DNA from: JADJEK01 sp052034255
GTDB lineage: Bacteria; Planctomycetota; B15-G4; JADJEK01
Assembly: GCA_052034255.1 (NCBI GenBank)
Contig: JBPOIU010000063.1
Coordinates: forward strand, 1-64,000
DNA length: 64,000 nt
Direction of reading: 5' to 3'
Part shown: positions 18,166 through 26,200 of the stretch, piece by piece
Position numbering within the stretch: the stretch's first letter is position 1
Layout of the letters: each line of letters begins with the position of its first letter
Notes under the pieces: model-generated
What the model saw: only the letters and a program-made list of their open reading frames with translations
What the model was told of the DNA's origin: nothing
Databases searched by the model: none
Made by a program: the position numbers and the translations under genes

Positions 18166-18972
18166 TCAGGGGGTCTTCAAGTCTTCGACTCGCGGCAGGT
18201 CCTTCACGGATCCCAATCCGAAGTGGTCCAGGAACCGCTTCGTGGTGCCGTATTCGAGCGGCCGGCCGGGCCGCTCGGAGCGGCCCACGGCGCGGATGAG
18301 CTTGCGCTCCATCAGCGTCTTCAACAGGGCGGAGGAGTTCACTCCGCGGATCGCATCGATGTCGGCGCGCACGATCGGTTGCCGATAGGCCACGATCGCG
18401 AGTGTTTCGAGAGCGGCGGGAGAAAGGCGTTCGGGCGCGCGCACCTTGTCGAGGCGCGCCACGTAGTCGGCGAACTCCGGCTTGCTGTACAGCCGGAACC
18501 CGCCGGCGATCTCCAGGATGCCGAACGCGCGGTTCGTCAGCGCGTAATCGCGTCGGAGGCGATCGACCGCCGACTTCACGCGGCGCGGCGACGACCCGGC
18601 GGCTTCGCCGATGCGCTGCGCCGTCAACGGTTCCGCGACGGAGAACAACAGCGCTTCGACGACGCGGTCGAGTTGCTCGTCTTCGAGCTCGGAGACCACC
18701 TCCGCCGGCGGGGATTCGAGGCCTTCCCCAGGGACAGAGTCGGCGTGCTCCGCGTCCGCGTCGGAACTTGCGCTCGCGGGATCCGCTTCGCGCAGGTCAT
18801 CCGCGCCGTCGCCGTCTTCCGCCGCCGTCGATTCGAGGAGTGGGTCGTCGCCGGCATCGGCCGCGGCCGCTACCGCCTCGACGGCGTCGGGTGTCGACGC
18901 GCCGGCCACCGCCTCGCCACTGTCGGCGAGGACCGCGTCATCCGTCTTCGAGTCGCGCTTCTTTCGAGCCAT
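18166..18972 (-). CDS. scpB: Chromosome segregation and condensation protein ScpB
   Basis: This is the ScpB/kite subunit of the SMC-ScpAB condensin. Two winged helices cover about residues 100-265: LDRVVEALLFSVAEPLTAQRI, LETLAIVAYRQPIVRADIDAIRG, LLERKLIRAVGRSERPGRPLEYGTTKRFLDHFGL-type motifs. It has 268 residues against about 180-200 in the family. The excess is an Ala/Asp/Glu-rich, presumably disordered N-terminal extension of about 95 residues. The start is ATG at 18972; the open frame continues upstream but lacks a better start. scpA is not in the window. Confidence 0.92.
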   Translation of the reverse strand: MARKKRDSKTDDAVLADSGEAVAGASTPDAVEAVAAAADAGDDPLLESTAAEDGDGADDLREADPASASSDADAEHADSVPGEGLESPPAEVVSELEDEQLDRVVEALLFSVAEPLTAQRIGEAAGSSPRRVKSAVDRLRRDYALTNRAFGILEIAGGFRLYSKPEFADYVARLDKVRAPERLSPAALETLAIVAYRQPIVRADIDAIRGVNSSALLKTLMERKLIRAVGRSERPGRPLEYGTTKRFLDHFGLGSVKDLPRVEDLKTP

Positions 18973-19030
18973 CGTTTCGACCGAACGCAGCTTCCGATCA
19001 TCGGTTGCGCCGTTTGTCGGCAATCGGGCG

Positions 19031-19059
19031 ACAGTATCAGGGGGACCGAGCCGCCGCAA
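19031..19059 (-). promoter_or_regulatory. Possible scpB promoter
   Basis: On the minus strand TTGCGG (19059-19054) and TACTGT (19036-19031) are 17 bp apart, about 59 nt before the scpB ATG. This would let scpB and the PpiD-like gene be transcribed apart from the secretion operon upstream. Confidence 0.35.
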
Positions 19060-19096
19060 CTGGCGGCTGGCGTTCCTGCGCGTGCGCCATGGAAGT

Positions 19097-20017
19097 TCAG
19101 GGTTTGGCGAGCTTCACCTCGATCGGATACCGCGCGCGCACCGCGCGGTCCCAATCGGAGAGCTCGATGGCTTCGACCGGCCGTTCTTCCAACTCGGTCT
19201 CGAGTTCGGCGCGCTGGTCCGCGTAAGCCCTGGTATCCGCCGGTAATAGGCTGTCGATTTTCAGCAGTCGGTACACCGTCAGTCCGTCGTTCGTGAGAGC
19301 CTCGATCGGAGCCAGCTTGCCCGCCTCCACCGCTGCGGCACCCACCAGCAACGGCTCGCTGGTCGACCGCGCGATCGGCGCCAGCAGCCCCCCGCGGGTC
19401 GCCGATCGATCGATCGAGTTCTGCTCGGCGAGCCGCGCGAAATTGGCGCCCTCGTTCAGCTTCGCCGCGAGTTCTTCGGCCTTCTCGCGCTCCTTGACGA
19501 CGATCACGCGACAGACCATGCGTTCGGACTGCCGACTCGCCAGGCGGACGGTCCGCACCAGCATCATCTGCTCGAGGACTTCGCGGCGGATCACGCTGCG
19601 ATACGCCTCGGGCGTGATGCGATAGCGCTCGGCGATGTACCGCTCGAAGTCCTGTTCGGGACCGGCTTCGAAGGCGAAGCGATCCTGTTGCGCTTTCAAC
19701 ACGCGCCCGACTTCGAGCTCGAGCGACGCCACGTCGACGAACACGCCGAGCCGCTCCGCTTCGAGCTGGAGCACTTGTGCCCGCACCGTGGATTCGAGCG
19801 CGGCGTACACCAGCTCGGTGTTGGTGGAGAACAGCTTCGCCAGCACGTCGTCGGCGTCGATCTCGACACCGGCGACAGTCGCGAGCCCGCGTTGATGCAC
19901 CGGATCGGCGTCGCTCCAGGAACGCAGGCGCTCCGCACCCAGGCGATTCGCGTCGTCTTGCGCGACCGCGACGGCGCTCGCCACGCAGGCGAGGAGCAAC
20001 GCGGTGAGCGCGTTCAC
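19097..20017 (-). CDS. Exported parvulin-type peptidyl-prolyl isomerase (SurA-like)
   Basis: This 306-residue protein has a cleavable signal peptide (ALLLACVASAVAVAQ, cut about residue 20). A SurA N-domain-like helical region covers about 40-170, and a PPIC domain about 180-275 (AEELAAKLNEGANFARLAEQ, then TRGGLLAPIARS, IEALTNDGLTVYRLLKI). It probably assists folding of exported proteins in the periplasm. The start is GTG at 20017, overlapping the stop of the upstream TPR gene (GTGA). Longer in-frame starts are out of frame with that gene's coding and would hide the signal peptide. Confidence 0.85.
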   Translation of the reverse strand: MNALTALLLACVASAVAVAQDDANRLGAERLRSWSDADPVHQRGLATVAGVEIDADDVLAKLFSTNTELVYAALESTVRAQVLQLEAERLGVFVDVASLELEVGRVLKAQQDRFAFEAGPEQDFERYIAERYRITPEAYRSVIRREVLEQMMLVRTVRLASRQSERMVCRVIVVKEREKAEELAAKLNEGANFARLAEQNSIDRSATRGGLLAPIARSTSEPLLVGAAAVEAGKLAPIEALTNDGLTVYRLLKIDSLLPADTRAYADQRAELETELEERPVEAIELSDWDRAVRARYPIEVKLAKP

Positions 20018-21549
20018 TTGAACTTGACGAGCCGATCGAAACCGAGCGTCTTGCACCGCGGACACGGTACGGCCTCGTCGGACTCGCCGTTCGGGCCGGA
20101 CTGCGTGTGGTACATCTCGATCGAGCCGTTGCCCGCGCACGTCGAGCACAAGCGCTGATCGAGCGACTGCACGTTGACCTTGCCGGACTTCTCCGCGAAG
20201 AACGCAACCAGGAACGACAAGCGCTCGTCCGTGCTGGCGGCTTCCCACCACTGTTCCTGAGTCGGCGGCACGTCCGCGATCACGTCCGCGGCTTGCTTGC
20301 GCTTCGCGTTACGCGCCTCGCGGGCCTTCGCCTTCTCCTTCAACTTCTCGTTGATCTTGTCCTCGAGCGACTTCTCGCCGTTCTTCTTCTTCCCTTCCTC
20401 CGCTTCCTTCGCTTCCTTCTCCTTGGCCTCCTTGGCCGCGGCGATCGCCTTCTTGTCGTACCCCTTCTTCGCGTCCTCGCCGAGGATGAACGTGCCCCCG
20501 CCATAGGAGGCGGTATTCGGGGAGCCCTCGGAGCCGCGCTCCTGCCACAGCGCGAGCGTGGCGTCGGGATCGATCTTCAGATATTTCGACAGGCGCTCGA
20601 TCGTGGCGTCGAACGCCTCTTCCTGCGCATACGTCATCGATTCGCCGAGGCTGCGCTTGCGGTCGTACGCGTACGGGTGCAGCACTTGCTTCTCGAGGAT
20701 GCTGAAGAAGTTCGTGCGCAAGCCCGCGAGCATCGCTTCCTTCTGCCGCGCGGCGATGTCCTTCAGTTCGCGCTGCGCCTGAGCGAGCTGCCGCGACGAC
20801 GGCCACTTGGTGATGAACTCCTGCGCGAGCGTCGCGGCTTCCGGGAACCGCTTGTGCGCCTTCAATGAACGCACGCGCATCAGCGCTTCGGTCTGCTCGC
20901 GCTCGCCCATCTTGACGTCGAGCAGCGTCTTGCGTTCCCGGATCAAGTCACGCTTCGGGAACTCCGGATCGATGTCGAGCACGGTGTCGTGACAGTGCTT
21001 CGCCTGCTCGTAGAGCATCAGGCCTTCGGCGGTCAGCGCGAGGTTGTACCAGTCGATCGCCTTGCTCTGGTCGATCTTGGCCAACCTGCGCTCGTAGAGC
21101 ACGGTCGGGTCTTCGACGTCGAGCGCGTCGACCACGACCGTTTCGATGTTGCGGATCGACGCCTGCGGCACGCGCGTGATCTCGTTCTTGCGCCGGATCA
21201 ACACCGCGTCGCCTTCGCGACCGGCGTCGATCCCGACGATCTCACCCGTCGTGGTCGTGACCTTCAGCGCATCGAGTTGAACCACGGGAGCTTCGTCGCC
21301 CGCGAAGCCGAACGCGCGCTTGACGCGCTCGACGTCCTTCCCGAGCACCTGATCCCAGCGCAGGCGCAGCAGGCCACCGTTGTCGTCGCGCCGCAGCGTG
21401 ACTCCGGTCGCTTCGTCGAACCCGTTGTCGAGGATCACGCCCGAAACCGGCGTTCCGTCGGCGAGGTGCAGCGTGATCGGCTTCTCTTCCGGCGCGACCC
21501 AAACGACGATCGAAAACGATGCGAACACGATCGGCAGCATGACGTTCAT
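20014..21549 (-). CDS. Exported TPR-like protein with C-terminal CxxC pairs
   Basis: This 511-residue protein has an N-terminal signal (residues 1-18) and a beta-rich first part (25-135). TPR-like helices follow at about 155-290 (DWYNLALTAEGLMLYEQAKHCHDTVLDIDP). A very Lys/Glu/Ala-rich helical linker spans about 365-420. The C-terminal knuckle has two CxxC pairs (CSTCAGNG near 475, CPRCKTLG near 500), like a DnaJ-type zinc finger or a zinc ribbon. It stands 16 nt after the GspI-like gene and overlaps the SurA-like gene, so it is likely part of the pseudopilin operon. I do not recognise a named family. A zinc-stabilised assembly factor is inferred. Confidence 0.7.
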   Translation of the reverse strand: MNVMLPIVFASFSIVVWVAPEEKPITLHLADGTPVSGVILDNGFDEATGVTLRRDDNGGLLRLRWDQVLGKDVERVKRAFGFAGDEAPVVQLDALKVTTTTGEIVGIDAGREGDAVLIRRKNEITRVPQASIRNIETVVVDALDVEDPTVLYERRLAKIDQSKAIDWYNLALTAEGLMLYEQAKHCHDTVLDIDPEFPKRDLIRERKTLLDVKMGEREQTEALMRVRSLKAHKRFPEAATLAQEFITKWPSSRQLAQAQRELKDIAARQKEAMLAGLRTNFFSILEKQVLHPYAYDRKRSLGESMTYAQEEAFDATIERLSKYLKIDPDATLALWQERGSEGSPNTASYGGGTFILGEDAKKGYDKKAIAAAKEAKEKEAKEAEEGKKKNGEKSLEDKINEKLKEKAKAREARNAKRKQAADVIADVPPTQEQWWEAASTDERLSFLVAFFAEKSGKVNVQSLDQRLCSTCAGNGSIEMYHTQSGPNGESDEAVPCPRCKTLGFDRLVKFK

Positions 21550-21565
21550 GGCGAACTCCCGGCGC

Positions 21566-22036
21566 TCATTTGGAGCCGCCCGACGACGCGGGCGCCACCG
21601 ACGAGCGGTCTTTCTTGGCTTTGCGAATCAGCGCCTCGGGCGTGGCTCGAGGGCGCAGATACAACGTAAACGAATCTCCCCGTTCGCGTCCGGCGTCCAT
21701 CGCGAACACGTGGACGTCGGCCACGACTCCTCCGGTGACACCGCGCGCGGGATCCACGGAGAACGTGACCGAATAGAACAAGTTGCGCTCGCCCGGGATC
21801 GGCACTTTGACGAGCGGCTTCAATTCGGCATTCGGATCGACGATCGAGTCCAGTTCGGCGCGGATCAACGCCTGCACTTCCGCCGAAGCGATCGCCGTGC
21901 GCGCGCGACGGGTGGCGTCCCGGTGCATGCCGAGCGCCGCGGTGAACAGACCGAGGATCCCGACGATGCCGACCAGGAAGACCATCATCGCGACCAGGAC
22001 TTCGAGCAACGTGAAGCCACGTTCAACGCGGGTCAT
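21566..22036 (-). CDS. GspI/PilV-like minor pseudopilin
   Basis: This 156-residue protein has a class III (prepilin) signal: a short basic leader ending in RG, then FTLLEVLVAMMVFLVGIVGIL with Glu at +5 of the mature protein. Prepilin peptidase should cut after Gly8. The C-terminal part is a short beta-rich globular domain. Its size and the order J-I at the end of a K, J, I run match GspI. The ATG at 22036 overlaps the stop of the GspJ-like gene (ATGA), which fixes the start. Confidence 0.85.
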   Translation of the reverse strand: MTRVERGFTLLEVLVAMMVFLVGIVGILGLFTAALGMHRDATRRARTAIASAEVQALIRAELDSIVDPNAELKPLVKVPIPGERNLFYSVTFSVDPARGVTGGVVADVHVFAMDAGRERGDSFTLYLRPRATPEALIRKAKKDRSSVAPASSGGSK

Positions 22037-23235
22037 TCGTCGTTCCAATCCTCGCGGTAGACCGGGATCTCGATCGTCCGCTCGATCGTCTCGCCGAAGT
22101 GGATCCGCGCGCCCTCCGCATGCTGCACCGCGGCCGTGCCACGCTGCCCACGCAGGATGCGCACTTCGCCGGCGACGACGTCCGTGTACGCGATCCACTC
22201 CGAGTCGATCTTCACGAACTTGTGCGCCCGCACCCCGGTCTCGAACGGACGTACGTCGCCCACGCGCATCGCCTTCGCGCTCGGGGGGAGATCGCCGATC
22301 AGAGCGAGGTTGCGGACTTCGTCGGAGTCCTGCTCGAGGACCAACGTCACGCGGATGAAGCGCGGAACGACGTCGTCATCCGAGCGCGCCAGTGACGACT
22401 TGTCCTTCGCCAACAGGAAGCGATTCGCTCCGGTCTTGTCGAGCAGCACCGCGCGCGTCGAATCCCACGTCGTCAACGGACCCTCGGCCGAATTGGCGAC
22501 GTCGTCCCAGGAACGCGTATCGCGCGACCAGAACTCGAAACCAAGGAACAGGACGTTCTCGGCCATCACGGTGCCGTCTTGCAGCACGCGCTTGGCGGAG
22601 TCGAACGCACCTGCCGCGAACACCGAGTCGCTGCCGGCGATTGGAGTGCGGAACGTGCGCACCAACGACATCGGCGCCGCGTCCGTGCCTTTTTGCGCCG
22701 GCAGTCGAATCGTCGTATAGGCGATTTCGGCCAACCCGCCCGGAGCGCGCGCACCTGCCCCACCCCCGACCGTCAGATCGTCCGAGCTGCCGGCCGCGCC
22801 CGCGGTTTCGCCGGCCGCGCGCAGGCGCGCATCGAAGCGCTCTTCCGGACATGCGCGCACGAAGCGCAAGCGCTGGACGTAGGCCTCTTCGGTCTTGTCG
22901 CCGTCGAGGTCGAACAACCCGTAGTCGGCGACCAACCGCACCGGCGCGTCGACCGCGCCCGGTTGCTGTTCCGAAACCAGCATGGAGAGGTCCGCGGCGA
23001 TCTGATCGATCAGCGCGGTCGTCTTCTCGATCGACTCCTTGCGGGTTTCGCCCGTCTTCCACAGATCCAGACCGTTCTTGACCATCTGGAACAGCATCGC
23101 CGCCAAGATGCCGAACAGTGCGATCGCAGCCAGCAATTCGATCAGCGTGAAGCCCCGGGCGCGCCGTCGGCGCCGTGCGGGCGAAACGGATCCCATCGAT
23201 GAGCTGGGTCTTGAACAGATGGCGTCGGGCGTCAT
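22033..23235 (-). CDS. GspJ/PilW-like minor pseudopilin with extra repeat domain
   Basis: This 400-residue protein is about twice the usual GspJ length. A basic leader (residues 1-28) ends in RARG before FTLIELLAAIALFGILAAML, with Glu at +5. The middle (about 60-300) is a long beta-rich region with a Gly/Ala-rich linker near 150-165. The last 60 residues contain a copy of the repeat found six times in the neighbouring GspK-like protein (IDSEWIAYTDV, then RGQRGTAAVQHAEGA, residues 341-381). The start ATG at 23235 overlaps the GspK-like stop and has AGGAG 7 nt upstream. A later ATG (MGSVSPAR) is possible. Confidence 0.85.
   Translation of the reverse strand: MTPDAICSRPSSSMGSVSPARRRRRARGFTLIELLAAIALFGILAAMLFQMVKNGLDLWKTGETRKESIEKTTALIDQIAADLSMLVSEQQPGAVDAPVRLVADYGLFDLDGDKTEEAYVQRLRFVRACPEERFDARLRAAGETAGAAGSSDDLTVGGGAGARAPGGLAEIAYTTIRLPAQKGTDAAPMSLVRTFRTPIAGSDSVFAAGAFDSAKRVLQDGTVMAENVLFLGFEFWSRDTRSWDDVANSAEGPLTTWDSTRAVLLDKTGANRFLLAKDKSSLARSDDDVVPRFIRVTLVLEQDSDEVRNLALIGDLPPSAKAMRVGDVRPFETGVRAHKFVKIDSEWIAYTDVVAGEVRILRGQRGTAAVQHAEGARIHFGETIERTIEIPVYREDWNDE
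22093..22215 (-). repeat. Single copy of the E-[LVW]-[IV]-x-Y / RG..GT..H protein repeat in the GspJ-like gene
   Basis: This encodes residues 341-381 of the GspJ-like protein: EWIAY, then LRGQRGT, then QHAEGA. It matches the pattern repeated in the adjacent giant GspK-like protein. The shared pattern is seen directly in the translations; its fold is not known to me. Confidence 0.65.
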
Positions 23236-26200
23236 CGCCACTCCTCGTGACGAATTCCCGCCGGTCCGGCGATCCACTCGACACCGACCGCGGTCAAGCG
23301 CGGAGCTTTCTTCCAGTCGTTGTTGCCGCCGCGCAGCCGAGGCGGATCCGGATCGAGCACGCTGGTGTCGTACGCGCCGTCGTGGAATCGGGTGAACACG
23401 CGGAGCTCGAGTTCGTCGCCTTGACGCAAGAGGAGATTCCGCGCGTCCTGTGTGGCCGGCGTATCGAACTGGAACACGTCCTTCGACGTCGCGGGATCGT
23501 CGGTGAACGACCCCCGGCCACCGACTCGCGCCTGCACCACGAGATCGGCGAGCTTCGAGCCTCCCGTCGATTCCCACGTGACCTCGCGGAAGAACGCGCC
23601 GCGACCTTGCACCCGCAATCCGAGGTAGCCGAGTTCCGGATCATCCGCGCGCGGATGCCAGCGGTCTTCGTACCGCGCCGGGAACACGTAGACCAAGCCA
23701 TCCTGCTGATGCGAATTGGGCGTGGTGCCGAAGCGTCCGCGCAACAGGCCGCTCTCGGCCTTGGTGTCGGGATCGCGCCAGGACGCCATGATCAGTCGAT
23801 TGCCTTCGATCCGCGAGTACCCGATCAGCTCCTTGCCGATCAGCACGGTGCCCCGCATCGGGAAATCGACGGGATCGGCGATCTCGATGCGGTCGCTTTG
23901 TTCCGTCATGTTGCGATCGAGACGCGACACGCGCAGGAACGTCATCTCGCGAACCGAACAGCCTTCGGGGTGATACTGGATCGGCGTGCCAAGCCAGCCC
24001 CGCCCATTCTCGGCGACCGTGAGCTCGGCCTCTTCGTCGTTGATCAGGTCGACCTGACGAATCGCGATGAGTTCGTCGTCGACCAGAATGACGAAGCCGT
24101 CCTGCGGGAGATTCGCCGTCGGGTCGATGGCTTCCACGGCCGCGCCGCCGCGCGACCACAGGTTGTAACGGAGCTCGTCACGCTCGAGGTAGAGCTTGTT
24201 CTTCTCGAGCCCGTCGTCGCGCGACAGGATGAACCGGGGATGCCGGGGCAGCTCCGCCGCGGGCGTCTGCGGACTGAAGAATTCGAGTTCGTCGATCGTC
24301 GCCGGCGCGGGCGAGGGCGAACCCTGGAAGTCCGCTCCGAAGTAGATCTGCTCGCCCACTTGCGTCGGTAGTTCGCCCGACGGGAACTTCAGGATGCGCG
24401 TGACGTCGCGCGATTCGATGTTCAAGTTGGACAGCGCGTTGATGGCCGCGTCCGCGCTCGACGGATCGACCTCACTGAACATCTGATAGAAGTTCGACTC
24501 GAACGTGCCCGACGTGCCCTCTTCGAACGCCACATGGCACGCGCTGCCGAACCAGCCTTCGACGTCGTCGTCGCAGTACGCCCAATTGACGCGATGTTGC
24601 TCACGCGCCCCGGACTTCGGGTCGATCGACGTGACGAAGTCGCGCGCTCCCGGCCGCCCGGTGTAGACCTCGTTCCGACGGTGCGTGCGGAACACCGGGA
24701 TGATGCGCTCGTTCTGCGCATGCTCCTGCGCCTTGGTGCCGAGCACGCCGCGGAACGCGAGCACGCCGTCGTTCAGCAGCGTCGCGGGCAGATTGGCGGC
24801 GGTGGCGATCTTCTCCTTGTCGTTCTCCGTCGCGCTGATCTCTTCGTAGTTCAGCGCACGCGCCAGATCCTCGCCCTTCGGCACGTTGCCCGACTTCGCC
24901 GTGTACTTCTCGGTCATGTACCGACCGAGGATCTCGATCACACGTCGCAATCGAATCGGGTTGTCGCGGACGAAATAACCGTCGCCGATCGTGTCGTAGC
25001 GGACCCACTCGGTCTTGCCGGCGCCCGAACCGGAGAGGCCGATCTGGACCAGCTCCGGCCGCGTCCCGGGCGTCAACGCGCCTTGGTTGCCGCCGACGAC
25101 GATCGGCTTGTTGCCGCCGGCCGTGTCCATCTTCTCGGGTACGGCGAACTTGTCGTCCTTCGCGAGATCGACGTTGCCGCCGGCGCCGATGCTGATCGGG
25201 ACGACGAAAATCGGCTGATACGGGTCGTGTCCCGACGCGTTCGGCGGCATCAGCATCCAGCGGTACACGTGGACGTGTGGCGTCGTCGCCATCTGGTCGA
25301 CTTCGCTCGAGGTGCCGGTCGATTTCAAGTTCGACTGCGGCGACCACTTCGTGCCGTTCAACGCGGCTGGAGCGCGTTGCACTCCGGTCAATCGCGTCCC
25401 GTCGAATGCGCTGTAACGGATGACTTCGCCGAGTCCGATGATGGCGCCCTTCGGCGTCTTGCCGGCGCGCGAGTACCCGATATCGATCTCGATGCCGGGT
25501 CCGAGCTGGATCTGCGAATTGCCGCCGTTGCTCGGCGGCGGGCCCGCCGCGGAGACGATCAGCGCGAAACCGCCTTGTTTCTGGAAGACGCCCTCGAGCG
25601 GTGAACCGCCGGCCGAACTGCCGTTCGGCTTGGGTTTGACGACCGGCGCGAGCGGGATCTCGGTGACGGTCTCGTCCATGCCCTCCGCGATCTGGATCGA
25701 CGGCGGTGCGCCCTGTGGGACGTTCTCGAGTTGGAGATTGATCGGCTTCGAGATGGCGTTCGACTTCGGATCCACCATCGCGATGCCGAGCGAACCGATC
25801 TCGGAACCGAGCGGCTGATCACCCTTCGGGATGATGCGCGACAGCAAGACCGCGGCGTAGCCATAGAGCTCGACCGCTTCGCTCTCGTAGTGCTTCTCGG
25901 CGCGCGAATCGCGTCGCAGGCGGCCGCCGAAGCCCGCGCCGCTCGTCGTGCTACTGACCATGAAACTGTCGTCGGTCCGACTCGTGTACTCGATCAACTC
26001 ACGACCGATGCGCAGCACGCCGTAGGACGGGAACGCTCGAGCGTCCTCCACTTTGATCGTGACGTTCTGGCCCGGCGTGTATCCAGCGACGTTCGACAAC
26101 GCCCCCGGCGTCGTCGGTGCGTCGAGGTCCTGCTTCAGGCGGGTCTGGAACGCACGCCGGCCGCGCGGCACGCCGTCGACGAACAACGCCATGTCGGAGG

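Noticed and set aside
16022..18388. Plus-strand frame of about 790 codons opposite the PpiD-like gene
   Set aside because: Its composition mirrors the acidic, Ala-rich gene on the other strand. No start with a ribosome-binding site and no recognisable domain.
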